The notes under the pieces are model-generated. The model did no database searches and was not told the origin of the DNA. It was given only the letters and a program-made list of their open reading frames with translations. The position numbers and the translations under genes are program-made. A stretch of 64,000 bases of DNA, taken from NCBI RefSeq assembly GCF_037102585.1, contig NW_027043819.1, positions 1,426,001-1,490,000 of the forward strand. The letters run 5' to 3'. This document shows, one piece after another, positions 20,576 to 31,620 of the stretch (position 1 is the stretch's first letter; each line of letters starts with the position of its first letter). Source of the DNA: Saccharomycopsis crataegensis (Eukaryota > Ascomycota > Saccharomycetes > Ascoideales > Saccharomycopsidaceae).

Positions 20576-21685
20576 ATGTCTCGAGCTGTTCTTGCCAAAG
20601 CATTGAAGAAGGCCTGTGGCCAATCAAAAGCAGAGCCCCTTGTCTCCAAATGTTTGGACGAAACCATTTGCTCAATATGTTCGGATATTATGGTGTATCC
20701 TTTCAATGGGGCCTGTGGGCATTCAGCATGTTACTCCTGTTTAAGAGAATGGCTTAGTAACAATAATAGCTGCCCGGTATGTCGTGAAGTGATCACTGTG
20801 AAACCGACAATCAATTTGAATTTGAAAGCGATTGGGGCGAGTATTTTAGATACTTGCCAGAAACAGGCCCCGGATACTAGGACACTGATTAAAAAACACG
20901 TGGACGAATCGAAGAAAGTGTATCAGAAAGACTTCAATGATGGGAATTTGTTCAATAAGGTGTTCAAGAGTGCCAAGGTCAATCTTGAAGAAGGAATCCC
21001 CACTTGCTCGGAATGTGCCTGGGAAGATTGCAATGGGAGGGTATGTGAGGGATGTGGGGCGGTGTTTGTGAATTATGGCGAACCTCATGTGGTCAATACT
21101 AGAACGTTTGGTTTTGGCTATGATGACGACGACGACGACGAAGACGACGAAGACGAACTGCAACGATCAAGAGGTCATCATTCGGATGAGTTCTCCGCAG
21201 TAGAAAAAGAAGCCCAAGAGATTCTTGATGCAGAAACGGAATGGCTGGAGAATGAGAATGGTGGAGAGCAATTGGAAGATGATTGGTTGAACGAAGACGA
21301 TGAAGCAGAGTTTGAGGAGCCCGATGATCTTGATTACAACTATTTTTCAGAATGTATTTGTGATCCTGGCTCGATCAGCGACATTTACATGCTAAGGTTT
21401 TTCCTCGGAAACACCAGTGATAAGATTTCTGAGTTGAAAGATATGTTGTATGATCTAAATGACGAAGTCATCTATGGAGAGCTTGATGCCCTCAAGGAGA
21501 TGAGAGTGATCCTGTCATGTTTGAAATATTTGAGGAATCAAATGAAGTTATTGAATAAACGGCATTTTGCCCTCATGTTGGTGAAGCAAGGGGTGTTTGA
21601 TTCCGATAGTGATGAGGAGCTGCGAGGCGGTCCAAGAATATACCATGTTGGTGGTTTGGGTCAAAATTTCGAGTTTAGTTTGTGA
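20576..21685 (+). CDS. PSH1: Psh1-like RING E3 ubiquitin ligase
   Basis: Psh1 ubiquitinates the centromeric histone H3 variant Cse4 and keeps it off non-centromeric chromatin. The 369-aa product has a C3HC4 RING at residues 32-69 (Cys32, 35, 47, His49, Cys52, 55, 66, 69) and a second zinc-binding region with CSEC and CEGC pairs near residues 143-163, preceded by LFNKVFKSAK, all in the same order as in S. cerevisiae Psh1. An acidic stretch (DDDDDEDDEDE) and acidic C-terminal half follow, also a family trait. The start is the ATG at 20576, just after the leucine-coding repeat. The symbol rests on domain order and motif matches, not a search. Confidence 0.8.
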   Translation: MSRAVLAKALKKACGQSKAEPLVSKCLDETICSICSDIMVYPFNGACGHSACYSCLREWLSNNNSCPVCREVITVKPTINLNLKAIGASILDTCQKQAPDTRTLIKKHVDESKKVYQKDFNDGNLFNKVFKSAKVNLEEGIPTCSECAWEDCNGRVCEGCGAVFVNYGEPHVVNTRTFGFGYDDDDDDEDDEDELQRSRGHHSDEFSAVEKEAQEILDAETEWLENENGGEQLEDDWLNEDDEAEFEEPDDLDYNYFSECICDPGSISDIYMLRFFLGNTSDKISELKDMLYDLNDEVIYGELDALKEMRVILSCLKYLRNQMKLLNKRHFALMLVKQGVFDSDSDEELRGGPRIYHVGGLGQNFEFSL

Positions 21686-22109
21686 TGTTTGATGTGTTAT
21701 TTTGTTTTGTTTGTTGTTTAGGATGGTGTATATTATAATTTTCAATTCTCTTTGTATCTTTATCTTGAGGATAACCATATGTTTACTAATTTTTTCACGA
21801 CAATTTTATCTTTGGTATTAAGACGGACACTGTAAGTGCTAAGGTACGTAACATGGTATTTGATAGTATATTTTATATATTTCCCAATATATTTGACATT
21901 GCGTTATTCATTAACTAATTAATAAAAAATAAAAAAAATAGAACGAGCATCATTTGCCAAAGAGTATAAGTAACTTCCAAAGAGTGCATCTTGATCTTTT
22001 CTATAGTAGATCAATCATCTATCAAGGAATCCCACACATACAATTAACGATCTCAATAATTCAAAATAGTGCTATCAATAATTCAGAATGATAATTCTAA
22101 TCAATATTT
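21686..22109. other. convergent intergenic region, nothing recognised
   Basis: This 424-base gap lies between the 3' ends of PSH1 and the F-box gene. It is AT-rich, with a short imperfect repeat of AATTC/AATCAAT near 22060-22110. I see no gene or site in it. Confidence 0.6.
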
Positions 22110-24140
22110 CTAATCATATATACAATTAGCAAGAGTTCTACCATTACACTCCTCCAATCTATAATACACCCCATTCAACACCACCACCTGCAAGTTTTTC
22201 AACTCCGGCTGCTGTTTGGCCAACCAATCGAAATATTTCCCTTTAAAGAAATGATCGACACATTGCACAAGAATATCAAAACATTCGTCATCGTAATAAC
22301 AATCATCACTCTTGGCATCGTCGTCCCTGACAAACTGGGCAAGTTCTTCCGAATAAAACTCATCATCGCCGTCATTTTTGAAGTCCCGACACACAATCTT
22401 GGAAAACCCGTGGAAATCCCAACGCACGGCATTGGGGGCCATCAAGGTGATGTTATCCAACATTTCAAATTGGTTTAATGAGCTGGCGGGAGAAGTCGCT
22501 GACACAAGTTCCACAAACTTTTGGGGACTTCTATTGGAATAATTGGCGAAAAATGGGATTCTGCTGGCAAGAACGTCGGCGAAAAACCCAAAGAGTCGAG
22601 GAGAGATCATGTCTTTGAAATCAAACGTTTGTTTATAATCGAAATATTGATGGGTCATCAAATAAGTATCGAACAACGAGAGATGTTGTTGACACTTGAG
22701 GCATTCGCACCCGTTCCATAGTAAATCCGATACCAATTGCTCGTAGCAGCAGATGGACGACATAAGATTAGGAAGCACTAATTGTTGTAAGTTAGGGAAC
22801 CTTGGGAGCGTGGTCTCGTACAATTTCCTTCTTCGTAGATAATTTCCTTCCAACCCGTCTTCGATGTTCCCATCGATTGGTGGATCATTCTTGATTAATA
22901 GTTTAGTAATTTTTTGTTTATTTGGTAAATTTATCAAGAACGAAAACGCTTGGAGGTCCCAATCTTCGTAGACTTGATGCTTGTATATTGGAGAATGTTT
23001 GTTGTAGTACTGTTTTTCCAAAATTGCCACGCTGGTCAAATTAGTTAATTGTCGAGACAATGAAGTGAGGAATGTTCCCATACATTCACAGTGAGACTCA
23101 TCGCAATTGATTTCCATCTCCAATTTGGTTAATTGTGATAAATTGATCAATTGTTCCACAACAATGATGGAGAAATTCCGTAAAATCGAATTATAGTTAT
23201 GGATTCCGTGGTAATGATTGAATTTCAATGATTTGAGGTTGGTTAGTTTTTCACCACATTGTTTAGCAGATAAGAGATCCCCCAAGAGTTTTAAAATTCT
23301 CAATGATGCGTCTTCGTCATCGATAATCACCAATTCTTCAAGCAGCAATAACGTTTGTACCACGGTATCGTTGAAATCAGTAAGCAAGTTATAATCCACC
23401 AAATTATCATTCTCGATATTCAAGCTTAAACAGCGTAGTTTGGGGAAATTGGCTAAATGGTTGAGATCGCTAATTGAGTCGACAATGATATTTGTCAAGT
23501 TGCTGTTCAGGGACAGTAGTTGATGGAATAAATATTCATTTATTTTCAATCGCAAAGGTTTTTCGAAAATCTTCAATACTTTCAACCCGCCATTTCTTTC
23601 CATTAATGTGCAAACTATCCTAAATAATGATTCCAATAGTGGCGAGTCATTAGTGGGCAATCCATCATGAATGATGAGCTCTTCACATTGGGCTAAAGGT
23701 TCATGTGCTAAATATTGTTCAAATTGATGTAGTTTTGCCAATAAACTGGAGGTATCTTCAATATTGATATTCTTGCCACCGTTATTGCTTATCGTGGTGT
23801 AATTGGTATCGATATACCATTGGTTATCATCGCCGTCACGCAACGTTGGATACTTCTTGATGATGATTCTTTTGGATAATTTCCTCAACACCAATTCCCG
23901 CCCAAACTGAGAATTGGTCATTGCAAGGTTTGTCAAGTCATTCTGCGGCAAATATTCGATGATTCTTGTGAGAACGTTGTTGGGAAGTGTGGTTAATGGG
24001 GTGACATCATCAACCAAGGTGATGAGGTGATGGGTGGTGATACCTTTGGGTTTCTCGATGCTTTTGACAATCTTTTCGAGCCCTTCTTCATGGATGTTGT
24101 CGGGATTGCTGCTAAATAGGTATTCAAGCAATCGAAACAT
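22110..24140 (-). CDS. F-box protein with leucine-rich C-terminal region
   Basis: The 676-aa product has an F-box at about residues 50-95 (LTTLPNNVLTRIIEYLPQND followed by LTNLAMTNSQF), the motif that binds Skp1 in SCF ubiquitin ligases. The remainder repeatedly shows leucine-rich LxxLxxL strands (for example LRCLSLNIEN, LTNLKSLKFN, LTKLEMEIN), so it probably recognises substrate with an LRR-like solenoid. The frame extends upstream through a poly-A-derived Phe run, so I took the ATG at 24140 (MFRLLEYLF). It may correspond to one of the uncharacterised yeast F-box proteins such as YLR352W, but I cannot decide that by eye. Confidence 0.8.
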   Translation of the reverse strand: MFRLLEYLFSSNPDNIHEEGLEKIVKSIEKPKGITTHHLITLVDDVTPLTTLPNNVLTRIIEYLPQNDLTNLAMTNSQFGRELVLRKLSKRIIIKKYPTLRDGDDNQWYIDTNYTTISNNGGKNINIEDTSSLLAKLHQFEQYLAHEPLAQCEELIIHDGLPTNDSPLLESLFRIVCTLMERNGGLKVLKIFEKPLRLKINEYLFHQLLSLNSNLTNIIVDSISDLNHLANFPKLRCLSLNIENDNLVDYNLLTDFNDTVVQTLLLLEELVIIDDEDASLRILKLLGDLLSAKQCGEKLTNLKSLKFNHYHGIHNYNSILRNFSIIVVEQLINLSQLTKLEMEINCDESHCECMGTFLTSLSRQLTNLTSVAILEKQYYNKHSPIYKHQVYEDWDLQAFSFLINLPNKQKITKLLIKNDPPIDGNIEDGLEGNYLRRRKLYETTLPRFPNLQQLVLPNLMSSICCYEQLVSDLLWNGCECLKCQQHLSLFDTYLMTHQYFDYKQTFDFKDMISPRLFGFFADVLASRIPFFANYSNRSPQKFVELVSATSPASSLNQFEMLDNITLMAPNAVRWDFHGFSKIVCRDFKNDGDDEFYSEELAQFVRDDDAKSDDCYYDDECFDILVQCVDHFFKGKYFDWLAKQQPELKNLQVVVLNGVYYRLEECNGRTLANCIYD

Positions 24141-24342
24141 GGTCGATAAACGATAAAAGACCAATAATGAAGATAAAAGAATAAAATCATCCAAAAAAAA
24201 AAAAAAAAAAAAAAAAGACAGGGTGATGTGGGGCTGCAGCAGTGTCATTTTTCTACAACACGGATTTATATCGCACAATGTTCTTTAAAAATGTATTTTT
24301 AATATGATAAATAAATAAATAAATACTTAAATAAACAAATAA

Positions 24343-27300
24343 TCAACTCAATATACTCGACAAGATCGTCAAAAGTTCGTTCATCCCGGCTACCTGCGAC
24401 ATCGCCCCGGTATCTCCACACTGTCCAGCGGCGACCGTGAATACATTATCCACGATTTTCTCCTTCGATACCGTGCTCCAGAAATCAAACGCTGATTCGG
24501 TATTCGGGTTAGAGCTAGAGATATAAATCGATAAATCCATGTGTTGTTTGGACACCGATGGTGGGTGTGCTAAAGTTTCTATCCGGCCTTTGCTATAGTA
24601 ATTCAAAATCATCGACAACGCTTTGATCGGCAAGTTAATCTGTTGAATCACCACCATATCGTTGATCGCGGTGGCGTGGACTCCTTCATCGCCAAACATC
24701 TCGTTGATGTGGGTGACACAATCACTAATGGTCAGGGCTGACCGTTCTGGATCGTCACAACTTTCACAATGCATGCGGATGGTGGCTTCTAATAACTCCA
24801 TGTACGAACTAGGTAATCTTTCCACCATCGATTTGATCACATCGACCGCTGGTTCCATCCAAATCAATTCTTGGTCTTGTAATAAACAAATCCAACTGTC
24901 ATTATGTGGAAGTTTAATGTATCCGCCATTTTCGCCAATCAATCCAATATTGGGGATCCGACCGTACATCACATCCAAATCGGATTTCTTCATGTAACTC
25001 ATGACAAATACCAAATTATTAGGATCGTTGGCGAGTTCCGACAATACCGACAATTTCCGATTGTTAGACGACACTAATTTCGCGGTCCTAGTGTCGTAGG
25101 CATCAAAATCCAACACAAACAACCGCTTTGTGTTTCTGGTTTCTTTGGCCTTGGACTCATGATACACTCCAATGAATCGGCTATTATTAAGATTGAGTGA
25201 TTTGGTATTACTGCGTTCTTGTTGCTTATCCCACGCATGTTGGATCTCGGTCAACGAATTGCTCACCCATTTGTAACAATTCTTATTAGTCAACACCTTG
25301 TACAAATTGTTCCATCTATTGGTTTTTTCTTCCAACGACATCGTCAATGCTTGGTGGATTTCATTGGCAATTTGGTTCAAATTCCATGGATTGATCAATA
25401 ACGCCCCTTGTTGGAAAAGGTGGGCTGATCCGGTGAATTCTGATAAGATCAACGGAGATTTTTTCTCTTCGGTGGCCACGATAAATTCATGGCACGTCAA
25501 GTTCATTCCTTCACGCATTGTCGATACAATAAAAGTATCGGCAACGCTAATCAACGCCAAGTATTGTTGGAAATCAATATCCTGATGTAAGAACACCACC
25601 GGTTGCGATACTGTGAAATCAGTACTCATACTATTGATCCGTTCGACAATCGTCATGATCTCGTACTCCAAATCGGTGTCGTAATTATTAGATTTCAAAC
25701 AGATTTGAATAAACGACACTTTGTTGACGTAATCGGGATATTTCTTCAAGAAAATCTCGTAGGCAAGCAATTTCTGTTTGACCCCTCTAAGACGATCCAA
25801 TTTATCTCTATTGACAATCAATTGTCTCCCGGCCCATCTTTCCTGGATCATCTGTTTCAATTGCCCCACGGTTGGATCGTCAATCTGTTTGGCCAATTTT
25901 TTGGCGTCGATCCCAATAGGGTTGGAATACACGCCAATGTACCGTCCTTGATATAGCAACCCATCATTGTTGACATCGGCCAATAAGATCCGGTTACAAG
26001 TTTGCATAAAGTGACGACAATACTCTGGGATTTGGAACCCCACGGAATTGGCCCCGATCATCCCTAACAACAATGGTTTTCTCTGGGCCAAGCATCGAAA
26101 CACTTCTGATGATGGGAATGCCGCGTGTAAGAATAATCCGCACTTCACTTTAGGTCCCAACCGTTCTCTCAACATTTGGGGAAGCAACAATAAATGATAA
26201 TCATGGACCCAAATCACGTCGTCGGGTTCGTACGCCGCGGCAATCTTATCAGCAAAAAACTCGTTCAATTTCTTGTAATATTCCCATGAATGGTCTTCAA
26301 ACGCTTTGGATTTCGGATTATCTGGGACTTGGTAGTGTAAAGTCGGCCACAAAATCTCTTTACAATAATTCCGATAGTGTCCCTGGAAAGTGAAATCGTC
26401 GGCAAATACCGCGAGACAATCATGGTCGCTGGCGAGTTTCGTTTGAATCTCCAGTTTAAGCTTATCCGATAATTCGTCGGTGGCCATACCTACCGTCCCC
26501 ACCCATTGTACATTTTCAATGGTATTACCATCCTCGAGCGAGAAATTAACGGCATTTCTTAATCCGCCATTACCTTTCACGTAGGGGGTGATGGTCCAAG
26601 GAGCATGTTCAAAGATACTTTCATTATGTAGAATGCTTTGCCCGATATTGGGGTTAGAGAACCCTCCATAAGGCACTAAAGTGTCGGAGTTTTTGTCATC
26701 GTTTTCCTCTTCCTCGAGCCGAAGGCCAGTGAGGTGTCTCAGGATAGTGACATTAGAGGACGATGAGTGTAATGACCCACTACGGATGGATTTTCTCCGC
26801 AACATATTGTTGACCGGAGTGGTTCTTTTAGGAAGAATGATTGCTGGAGATGGCGATGCTGTGGCGCTACTGCAAGAACGACCACTACCATTGGCTTCAA
26901 TACTGGCCAGAATATCTGCTCGAGACCGGGGTTGAATGTACGAGAATGATTGGTTCTTGCGTAAGATATACGATTTGTTTGGCTGGTTCACTGCTTCGAG
27001 CTCGGTTTCCCCAAGTGGGGCCATTGCCAGAAGACTACTCGACGCCGAAGTCAATGGGTTCTTATAAAAGAATTCCTCATCTGAAGGGTTGACACTGTTT
27101 CCATTGCCATTGCAACTGTTGGTGGCGGTGGTGGCTTGATGGGGATTGTTATTATTGGTATCGTTGTTGAACCCACTGGTGATGGGAGATGTCGATGCCG
27201 GAGGGCTGGCGTGGGCCGCAACGAGGAGCAGGGAATTGCGTCGTTTGTTGAGCATTGCATTGTCACCAACGATGTTGATGGGGTTGGAACTGCTGCTACC

Positions 27301-27474
27301 AGGTGGGGTGGTGTCTAAGATGGCCTCATCGATGTCGGTCAGCAACGGAGTACCGATTTCAAAATGGACCGTGTAAGGAAGGAATCTGCCATGGTGTTAG
27401 TGGGTCAATAGAGTTGAATAATAATAACTGAAAGGTTAGAAGAATACTTACAAAGATACGACAAATGTCTTCAT
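24343..27474 (-). CDS. TPS3: Tps3/Tsl1-like regulatory subunit of trehalose synthase, two exons
   Basis: Tps3/Tsl1 stabilise the cytosolic Tps1-Tps2 complex that makes trehalose from UDP-glucose and glucose-6-phosphate. Exon 1 is 27452-27474 (23 nt) and exon 2 is 24343-27385; the 66-nt intron has GTAAGT, an ACTAAC branch and CAG. Joining gives MKTFVVSLFLPYTVHFE at the start, which matches the yeast Tps3/Tsl1 N-terminus (VASLFLPYTPQFE), and a 1021-aa protein. A Ser/Asn-rich N-terminal region (to about 270) is followed by a GT20 domain (HDYHLLLLPQMLRERLG, GFQIPEYCRHF) and a phosphatase-like C-terminal domain. There the HAD motif reads LDFDAYD rather than DYDGT, fitting a non-catalytic phosphatase half. 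Assignment to Tps3 versus Tsl1 is arbitrary. Confidence 0.92.
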
Positions 27475-27687
27475 GGTGGGGTTATCCTTGTGACAGGTAT
27501 CAAGGAGGGAGAAGAAGGACGAAGGATTTCCCGGGTAGGTTTTTTAAATAAGCTGTAATCATTGCCGGTTGGGGGCCCGTGCGATTGCTTCCACTTTTGT
27601 TTGGCATTTTCTCTTCTTCTTCTTCTTCTTCTTCTTCTTCTTTTGATATCTCTGAGTTTAAGAATAAGAATAAGAATAAGACGAAGA

Positions 27688-28920
27688 ATGGGCCCTTATC
27701 TCTATGACTCTCATTGCCATCTTTCTCCCTATTGTCTTGCCGTTGATGGGTTGGGATCGACCATCGATAATGATTCTTCCGTATGCCAAATGGCATTGAT
27801 GTCAACCAATCATTTTGACATGGAATTGGTGCTTCAATTGGCAAGATCAAGTGCTTCTTCTCAGGTAATAATCCCCTGTATTGGGGTTCATCCATGGTAC
27901 TCTCACTTGTTTGCTGCCAACGGCACGGTATCTCATGAAGACCATTACCTTGGGGTGATCAAGTCCTCAGAGCTGATTTCCCCGAGTTTTTTACAAAAAT
28001 TGCCAGCACCGGTGAGTTTCCCATCACATATGACAAGAATGGAACAACAAATCACGAAGCTATTGCAAGATGGTAGTAGGAAGGTGGTGATTGTTGGGGA
28101 GATTGGAATTGATAAATTGTTCAGGATTCCTTGGAGTGGGTTTCTAGGAAATACTGAGGCGAGATATAATAAAACCGGAGATAACGATAAGGATAATGAG
28201 AATAATAATAGTGACACCAAGATACTCACCACCGTCCCTCCATTATCCCCATACAGAGTATCGATGGACCATCAACTATACATCTTCAAAGAACAATTGG
28301 CCCTTGCCTGGAGAACCCAACTCCCGATCTCGGTGCACTGTGTCAAGGCCCATGGATTGATCTACGATACCATTATGGAATTCATAACGTCGAACAAGAA
28401 ACATGCTCCAACCACAACGATTCCCGCAATCTGTCTTCATTCGTATACCGGATCAGTTGATCTGGCGAAAAGATGGGTCAGCAAGAAGACTCGGGAAAAG
28501 TTGGGGAAGAAGACTAAAGTGTTTTTTTCGTTTTCCAAGGTTCTTAATTGTCCTGATTCTGATATACTGGAACAGGGGACAGGCTCTGATATTCTGAAAC
28601 AGATAATAGCCTCTGATACACTGAAACCGGGGACAGACTCAGATGCCCTGAAACCAGGAACAAATTCCGGATCCTTGAAAAACTGTTATCTGAAATCAGA
28701 AACAGAATTCATCAAACTAGTGCAAATGTTGCCAGAAGACACCATCCTAATCGAAACCGATCTATCAATTGATAAATACTACAATGGCACCAATCAATCG
28801 CAACACTCTTGTGATCTTCAAGCAGTCCTCCGACAGATTTGTAACATCAAAGGATGGAGCCTTGATCAAGGAACAACAGTTCTAAATGATAATTGGAACA
28901 AATTCAAAGGGGAAGCATAA
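27688..28920 (+). CDS. TatD-family metal-dependent deoxyribonuclease
   Basis: TatD enzymes are TIM-barrel metallohydrolases with DNase activity. The 410-aa product carries the family metal ligands in order: DSHCHL (residues 7-12), IGVHPWYSH, VGEIGIDK, SVHC, CLHSYTGS and the terminal IETDLS. The S. cerevisiae homologue YMR262W is 313 aa; the extra length here is an Asn/Asp-rich insert near residue 170 and a 9-residue tandem repeat near 291-330. A CTT/TTC microsatellite (27611-27643) just upstream would encode poly-leucine if the frame were extended, so the ATG at 27688 was chosen. The gene is divergent from TPS3 with a 213-base shared promoter. Confidence 0.88.
   Translation: MGPYLYDSHCHLSPYCLAVDGLGSTIDNDSSVCQMALMSTNHFDMELVLQLARSSASSQVIIPCIGVHPWYSHLFAANGTVSHEDHYLGVIKSSELISPSFLQKLPAPVSFPSHMTRMEQQITKLLQDGSRKVVIVGEIGIDKLFRIPWSGFLGNTEARYNKTGDNDKDNENNNSDTKILTTVPPLSPYRVSMDHQLYIFKEQLALAWRTQLPISVHCVKAHGLIYDTIMEFITSNKKHAPTTTIPAICLHSYTGSVDLAKRWVSKKTREKLGKKTKVFFSFSKVLNCPDSDILEQGTGSDILKQIIASDTLKPGTDSDALKPGTNSGSLKNCYLKSETEFIKLVQMLPEDTILIETDLSIDKYYNGTNQSQHSCDLQAVLRQICNIKGWSLDQGTTVLNDNWNKFKGEA
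28558..28683 (+). repeat. 27-nt coding tandem repeat in the TatD gene
   Basis: Four 27-nt units plus a partial fifth encode SDxLKxGTx-type nonapeptides (SDILEQGTG, SDILKQIIA, SDTLKPGTD, SDALKPGTN). The array is in frame and lies between two conserved strands of the barrel, so it is probably a surface loop. Equivalent leucines are CTG in the first four units and TTG in the last. Confidence 0.9.
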
Positions 28921-29020
28921 AAAAAAAAAAAAAAAGAAGGCCCATGGAAACTAATAATAGATAATAGTGAATAGATATTTTTGTATAATAGACATGGATT
29001 TTCAGATGGATATTTTTTGT

Positions 29021-29055
29021 AAAGGCTTTTCATTGTAGAAAGGTGAAAAGCCTTT
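29021..29055. repeat. perfect 12-bp inverted repeat 3' of the TatD gene
   Basis: AAAGGCTTTTCA at 29021-29032 and TGAAAAGCCTTT at 29044-29055 with an 11-base loop form a strong hairpin in DNA or transcript. A third partial copy (AAAAGCCTTTTGC) follows near 29103-29115. It lies about 100 bases after the TatD stop. Confidence 0.85.
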
Positions 29056-29139
29056 GATGTTAGAAAATCTACAAAAACCCTTGATGGATCTCTTGGTACT
29101 ATAAAAGCCTTTTGCATAACGATGTTTAAATCATTATAT

Positions 29140-29480
29140 CAATATAAAATCTCTTCATCTAGAAATAACCTCATTTGAAAATAGACTCACGGAAATACAT
29201 AAATTCATTAAAAATATTGAAAGGTCTTCATGATATAAAATTTATAAATCCTTTCTATGAAAAAAAAAAAAAAAAAAAATCTAGAAATCTAGAAATCTAT
29301 TGGTGAACATATTAGAATCTCTTGACAACAATATAGAAAACTCTTCAAAAATATAAAGTTCCTCTATAAGAACATTGAAATCTCCCACATAAATTCCCTT
29401 CTGAGATCAATGAAATCCCTTCATAATATAGATAAAACTCGCTTGTAATATTTCCTCTTTCCACCTAAAATTCCCTTTCC
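29140..29480. repeat. degenerate short tandem repeats between convergent genes
   Basis: Most of the 642-base gap 28921-29562 between the TatD and TDA1 stop codons is made of loosely repeated units of about 25-30 bases with an AAATCTCTTC/AAATCCCTTC core followed by ATATAGA-like sequence. Recognisable cores lie near 29147, 29222, 29247, 29311, 29337, 29378, 29390, 29416, 29437 and 29468. A poly-A run is at about 29260-29279. No coding potential is seen. Confidence 0.5.
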
Positions 29481-29562
29481 TCTAACTATGCTCAAAATAC
29501 TTCTAAATAATACTTCCTGACATTGTTTCCTGATATTGCTTCCTCAGAGTAAATAATAAACC

Positions 29563-31233
29563 TCAAGAAAAAGGCATTTGCAATGCTGAATGGGTCCTGG
29601 AATGCTCTCGAGAATGTCTTCGAGACGCCCCTCTTGAAGCACTTCTCGAATGCGTGGTGGATTGCACCCTTGAATGGCTTGATGAATGATTCCGCGAATT
29701 GATTCTTGATGGATTGATACTGTTGAACGTCGAATTGATTCTTGATTTCGAGTACGATGATGCCAAACGGAAACTTTTCAGCACCGCTGGCTCCACAGAC
29801 ACCGCCCCGTTCATTCTTACCGGAGCCATCGTCGATGCCAGCTTCATTGGATGATTAGCATTGTTCAAATTAAGTAGTTCTTTCAACGAGGTGGTGCTCG
29901 AGGATTTATACCGGTGGGCATCTCTCAACAGAGTATAACTGAACGATTTCTTCATGAGCCCATCCAATGCTGCTGGAGAGAAGTTTGTGGTGACGATATC
30001 TGGTCGACGAATCGTTGGAGACGCATACGAATCATCATCGTTATCCATAAGAGTGAAAATCGGCTTGTGTGGTTTACTATCAGTAGTGATGGTAGTGGTA
30101 GGTTTGAGACTACCGCGTAAAGATTCTCTTAATCGATCTAAGGCAAGTTGTCTTTCCTCGTCATCATCATCATCTTCTTCTTCGTCATCATCTTCCTCAT
30201 TTGGCAGGGTTTCCATGCTAGAAGGCAAGCGGTGATGATGATCCATGATACTGGAAGGAGATAATCTATCATCGATCGACGATTCGGTATCCTCGGCAAT
30301 TGTGGTTCCGATTCGTTTTCCCAAATTCTTCAACCATGGGTTCAGGGAAAGCGCTTCAAGTGTCACTCTATCCAGTTGATCAACCACAAAACAACTGCTA
30401 ATGATGTCCCTGGTGTCGTGTGATACGTGGTCCCAGTATTCCGGAGGATCAAAAGTGTAATCACCAGTGGCAATGGCCTGCTTGGTTTCATCGTCGGTCT
30501 CGCAATCAAATGGCATGTATCCGCAAAACATAAAGTACATCAACACTCCCAATGCCCAAATATCAATGGGGAAACTGTACTGTTGTCGAGCCAAGATTTC
30601 TGGGGCCATATAACTAAGGGTCCCGCACAAAATGTTCGACAAATCCGACGCCTGGTGAATGTGATCTTCGTCTTTGGCAAATGTCGATAATCCAAAATCC
30701 CCAATCAAAATCTCGAATCGGGTGCTGCTGTATTTGAACAAGATGTTTTCTGCCTTGATATCACGATGGATGATATTGTTCTGTTTCAAGAATAACAATC
30801 CACACACCAACGAATTGACGATCCTGAGCCCGTCTGATTCTTTATCATACAGTCCTTCATTGACAAGCTTATCGAACAAGTCCCCACCAACCGCCAAATC
30901 GGTGACGAGGTACAAGTTATCGTCGGTTTCAAAGTAATCACGGAGTCTAAGAAGACTTTTCTGCCCCTCGTTGTTGGCACTTTTTGATTGGGAGATCCGC
31001 GAGAGGACCTTGAATTCGTTCTGAATCAATTTCACTTTACTGTCGAGTTTCTTAATCACTTTGACCGCGTAATGGGCGTGAGTATCGATGTGTTTGCATT
31101 CGTGGACTTCGGAGAACGATCCGGACCCCAAACTTTGGTGGGAAATGATGTATTTGCAAGGGGATCTATGGGCCTTGACGAATGTCGAAGGTTGGAAGCT
31201 GGAAATAGGAGGCCATTCCTGTGGGAGCACCAT
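29563..31233 (-). CDS. TDA1: Tda1-like Ser/Thr protein kinase
   Basis: Tda1 acts with the Snf1 glucose-response pathway and phosphorylates hexokinase 2 when glucose is low. The 556-aa product has a complete kinase domain (about 27-305): GSGSFSEV glycine loop, AVKVIKK, HRDIKAEN catalytic loop, DFGLS, and MAPEIL. The segments CKYIISHQSLGSGSF at the start, KLIQNEFKVLSRIS, and DIWALGVLMYFMFCGYMPFD with CETDDET match yeast Tda1 better than other CaMK-group kinases. After the domain come an acidic run ([10 protein letters not shown]) and a C-terminal tail of Ser-Arg/Ser-His dipeptides (SRSASRGASRRHSREHS). It is head-to-tail with CMK. Confidence 0.87.
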   Translation of the reverse strand: MVLPQEWPPISSFQPSTFVKAHRSPCKYIISHQSLGSGSFSEVHECKHIDTHAHYAVKVIKKLDSKVKLIQNEFKVLSRISQSKSANNEGQKSLLRLRDYFETDDNLYLVTDLAVGGDLFDKLVNEGLYDKESDGLRIVNSLVCGLLFLKQNNIIHRDIKAENILFKYSSTRFEILIGDFGLSTFAKDEDHIHQASDLSNILCGTLSYMAPEILARQQYSFPIDIWALGVLMYFMFCGYMPFDCETDDETKQAIATGDYTFDPPEYWDHVSHDTRDIISSCFVVDQLDRVTLEALSLNPWLKNLGKRIGTTIAEDTESSIDDRLSPSSIMDHHHRLPSSMETLPNEEDDDEEEDDDDDEERQLALDRLRESLRGSLKPTTTITTDSKPHKPIFTLMDNDDDSYASPTIRRPDIVTTNFSPAALDGLMKKSFSYTLLRDAHRYKSSSTTSLKELLNLNNANHPMKLASTMAPVRMNGAVSVEPAVLKSFRLASSYSKSRINSTFNSINPSRINSRNHSSSHSRVQSTTHSRSASRGASRRHSREHSRTHSALQMPFS

Positions 31234-31620
31234 CTTTACATTGAGGGATTGTCTCTTGATAAGCAGAGTTTAGGACAGATCTTTGGACGGTTTTAAAAAA
31301 AAATGCTGGTGGGAAAAAGCAACAGCAAGAAAAAAAAAAAGTAATGTACATTGACAGATAATCTATGCTGTTATGGGATGTTACCATATTTATCATGATA
31401 TATTGTTTATTATATATTATTATTATTATTATTATTATATTATATCATATTATTATTATTATCATTATTACTATTATTACATACAGTATAATCACAATTA
31501 ATATCACGCATTATCAATCCCCTATAAACTATTACGAACTATTCCATTATAAAAAACCAATAACTAGAAAACAAACAACTAGAAAACAAACAGACACAAA
31601 AAAAAAAAAAAAAATATTCT
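31234..31620. other. TDA1 promoter with ATT repeat
   Basis: 387 bases between TDA1 (start side) and the CMK stop. It contains poly-A runs and an ATT/ATC trinucleotide tract at about 31415-31480; no other feature is seen. Confidence 0.6.
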
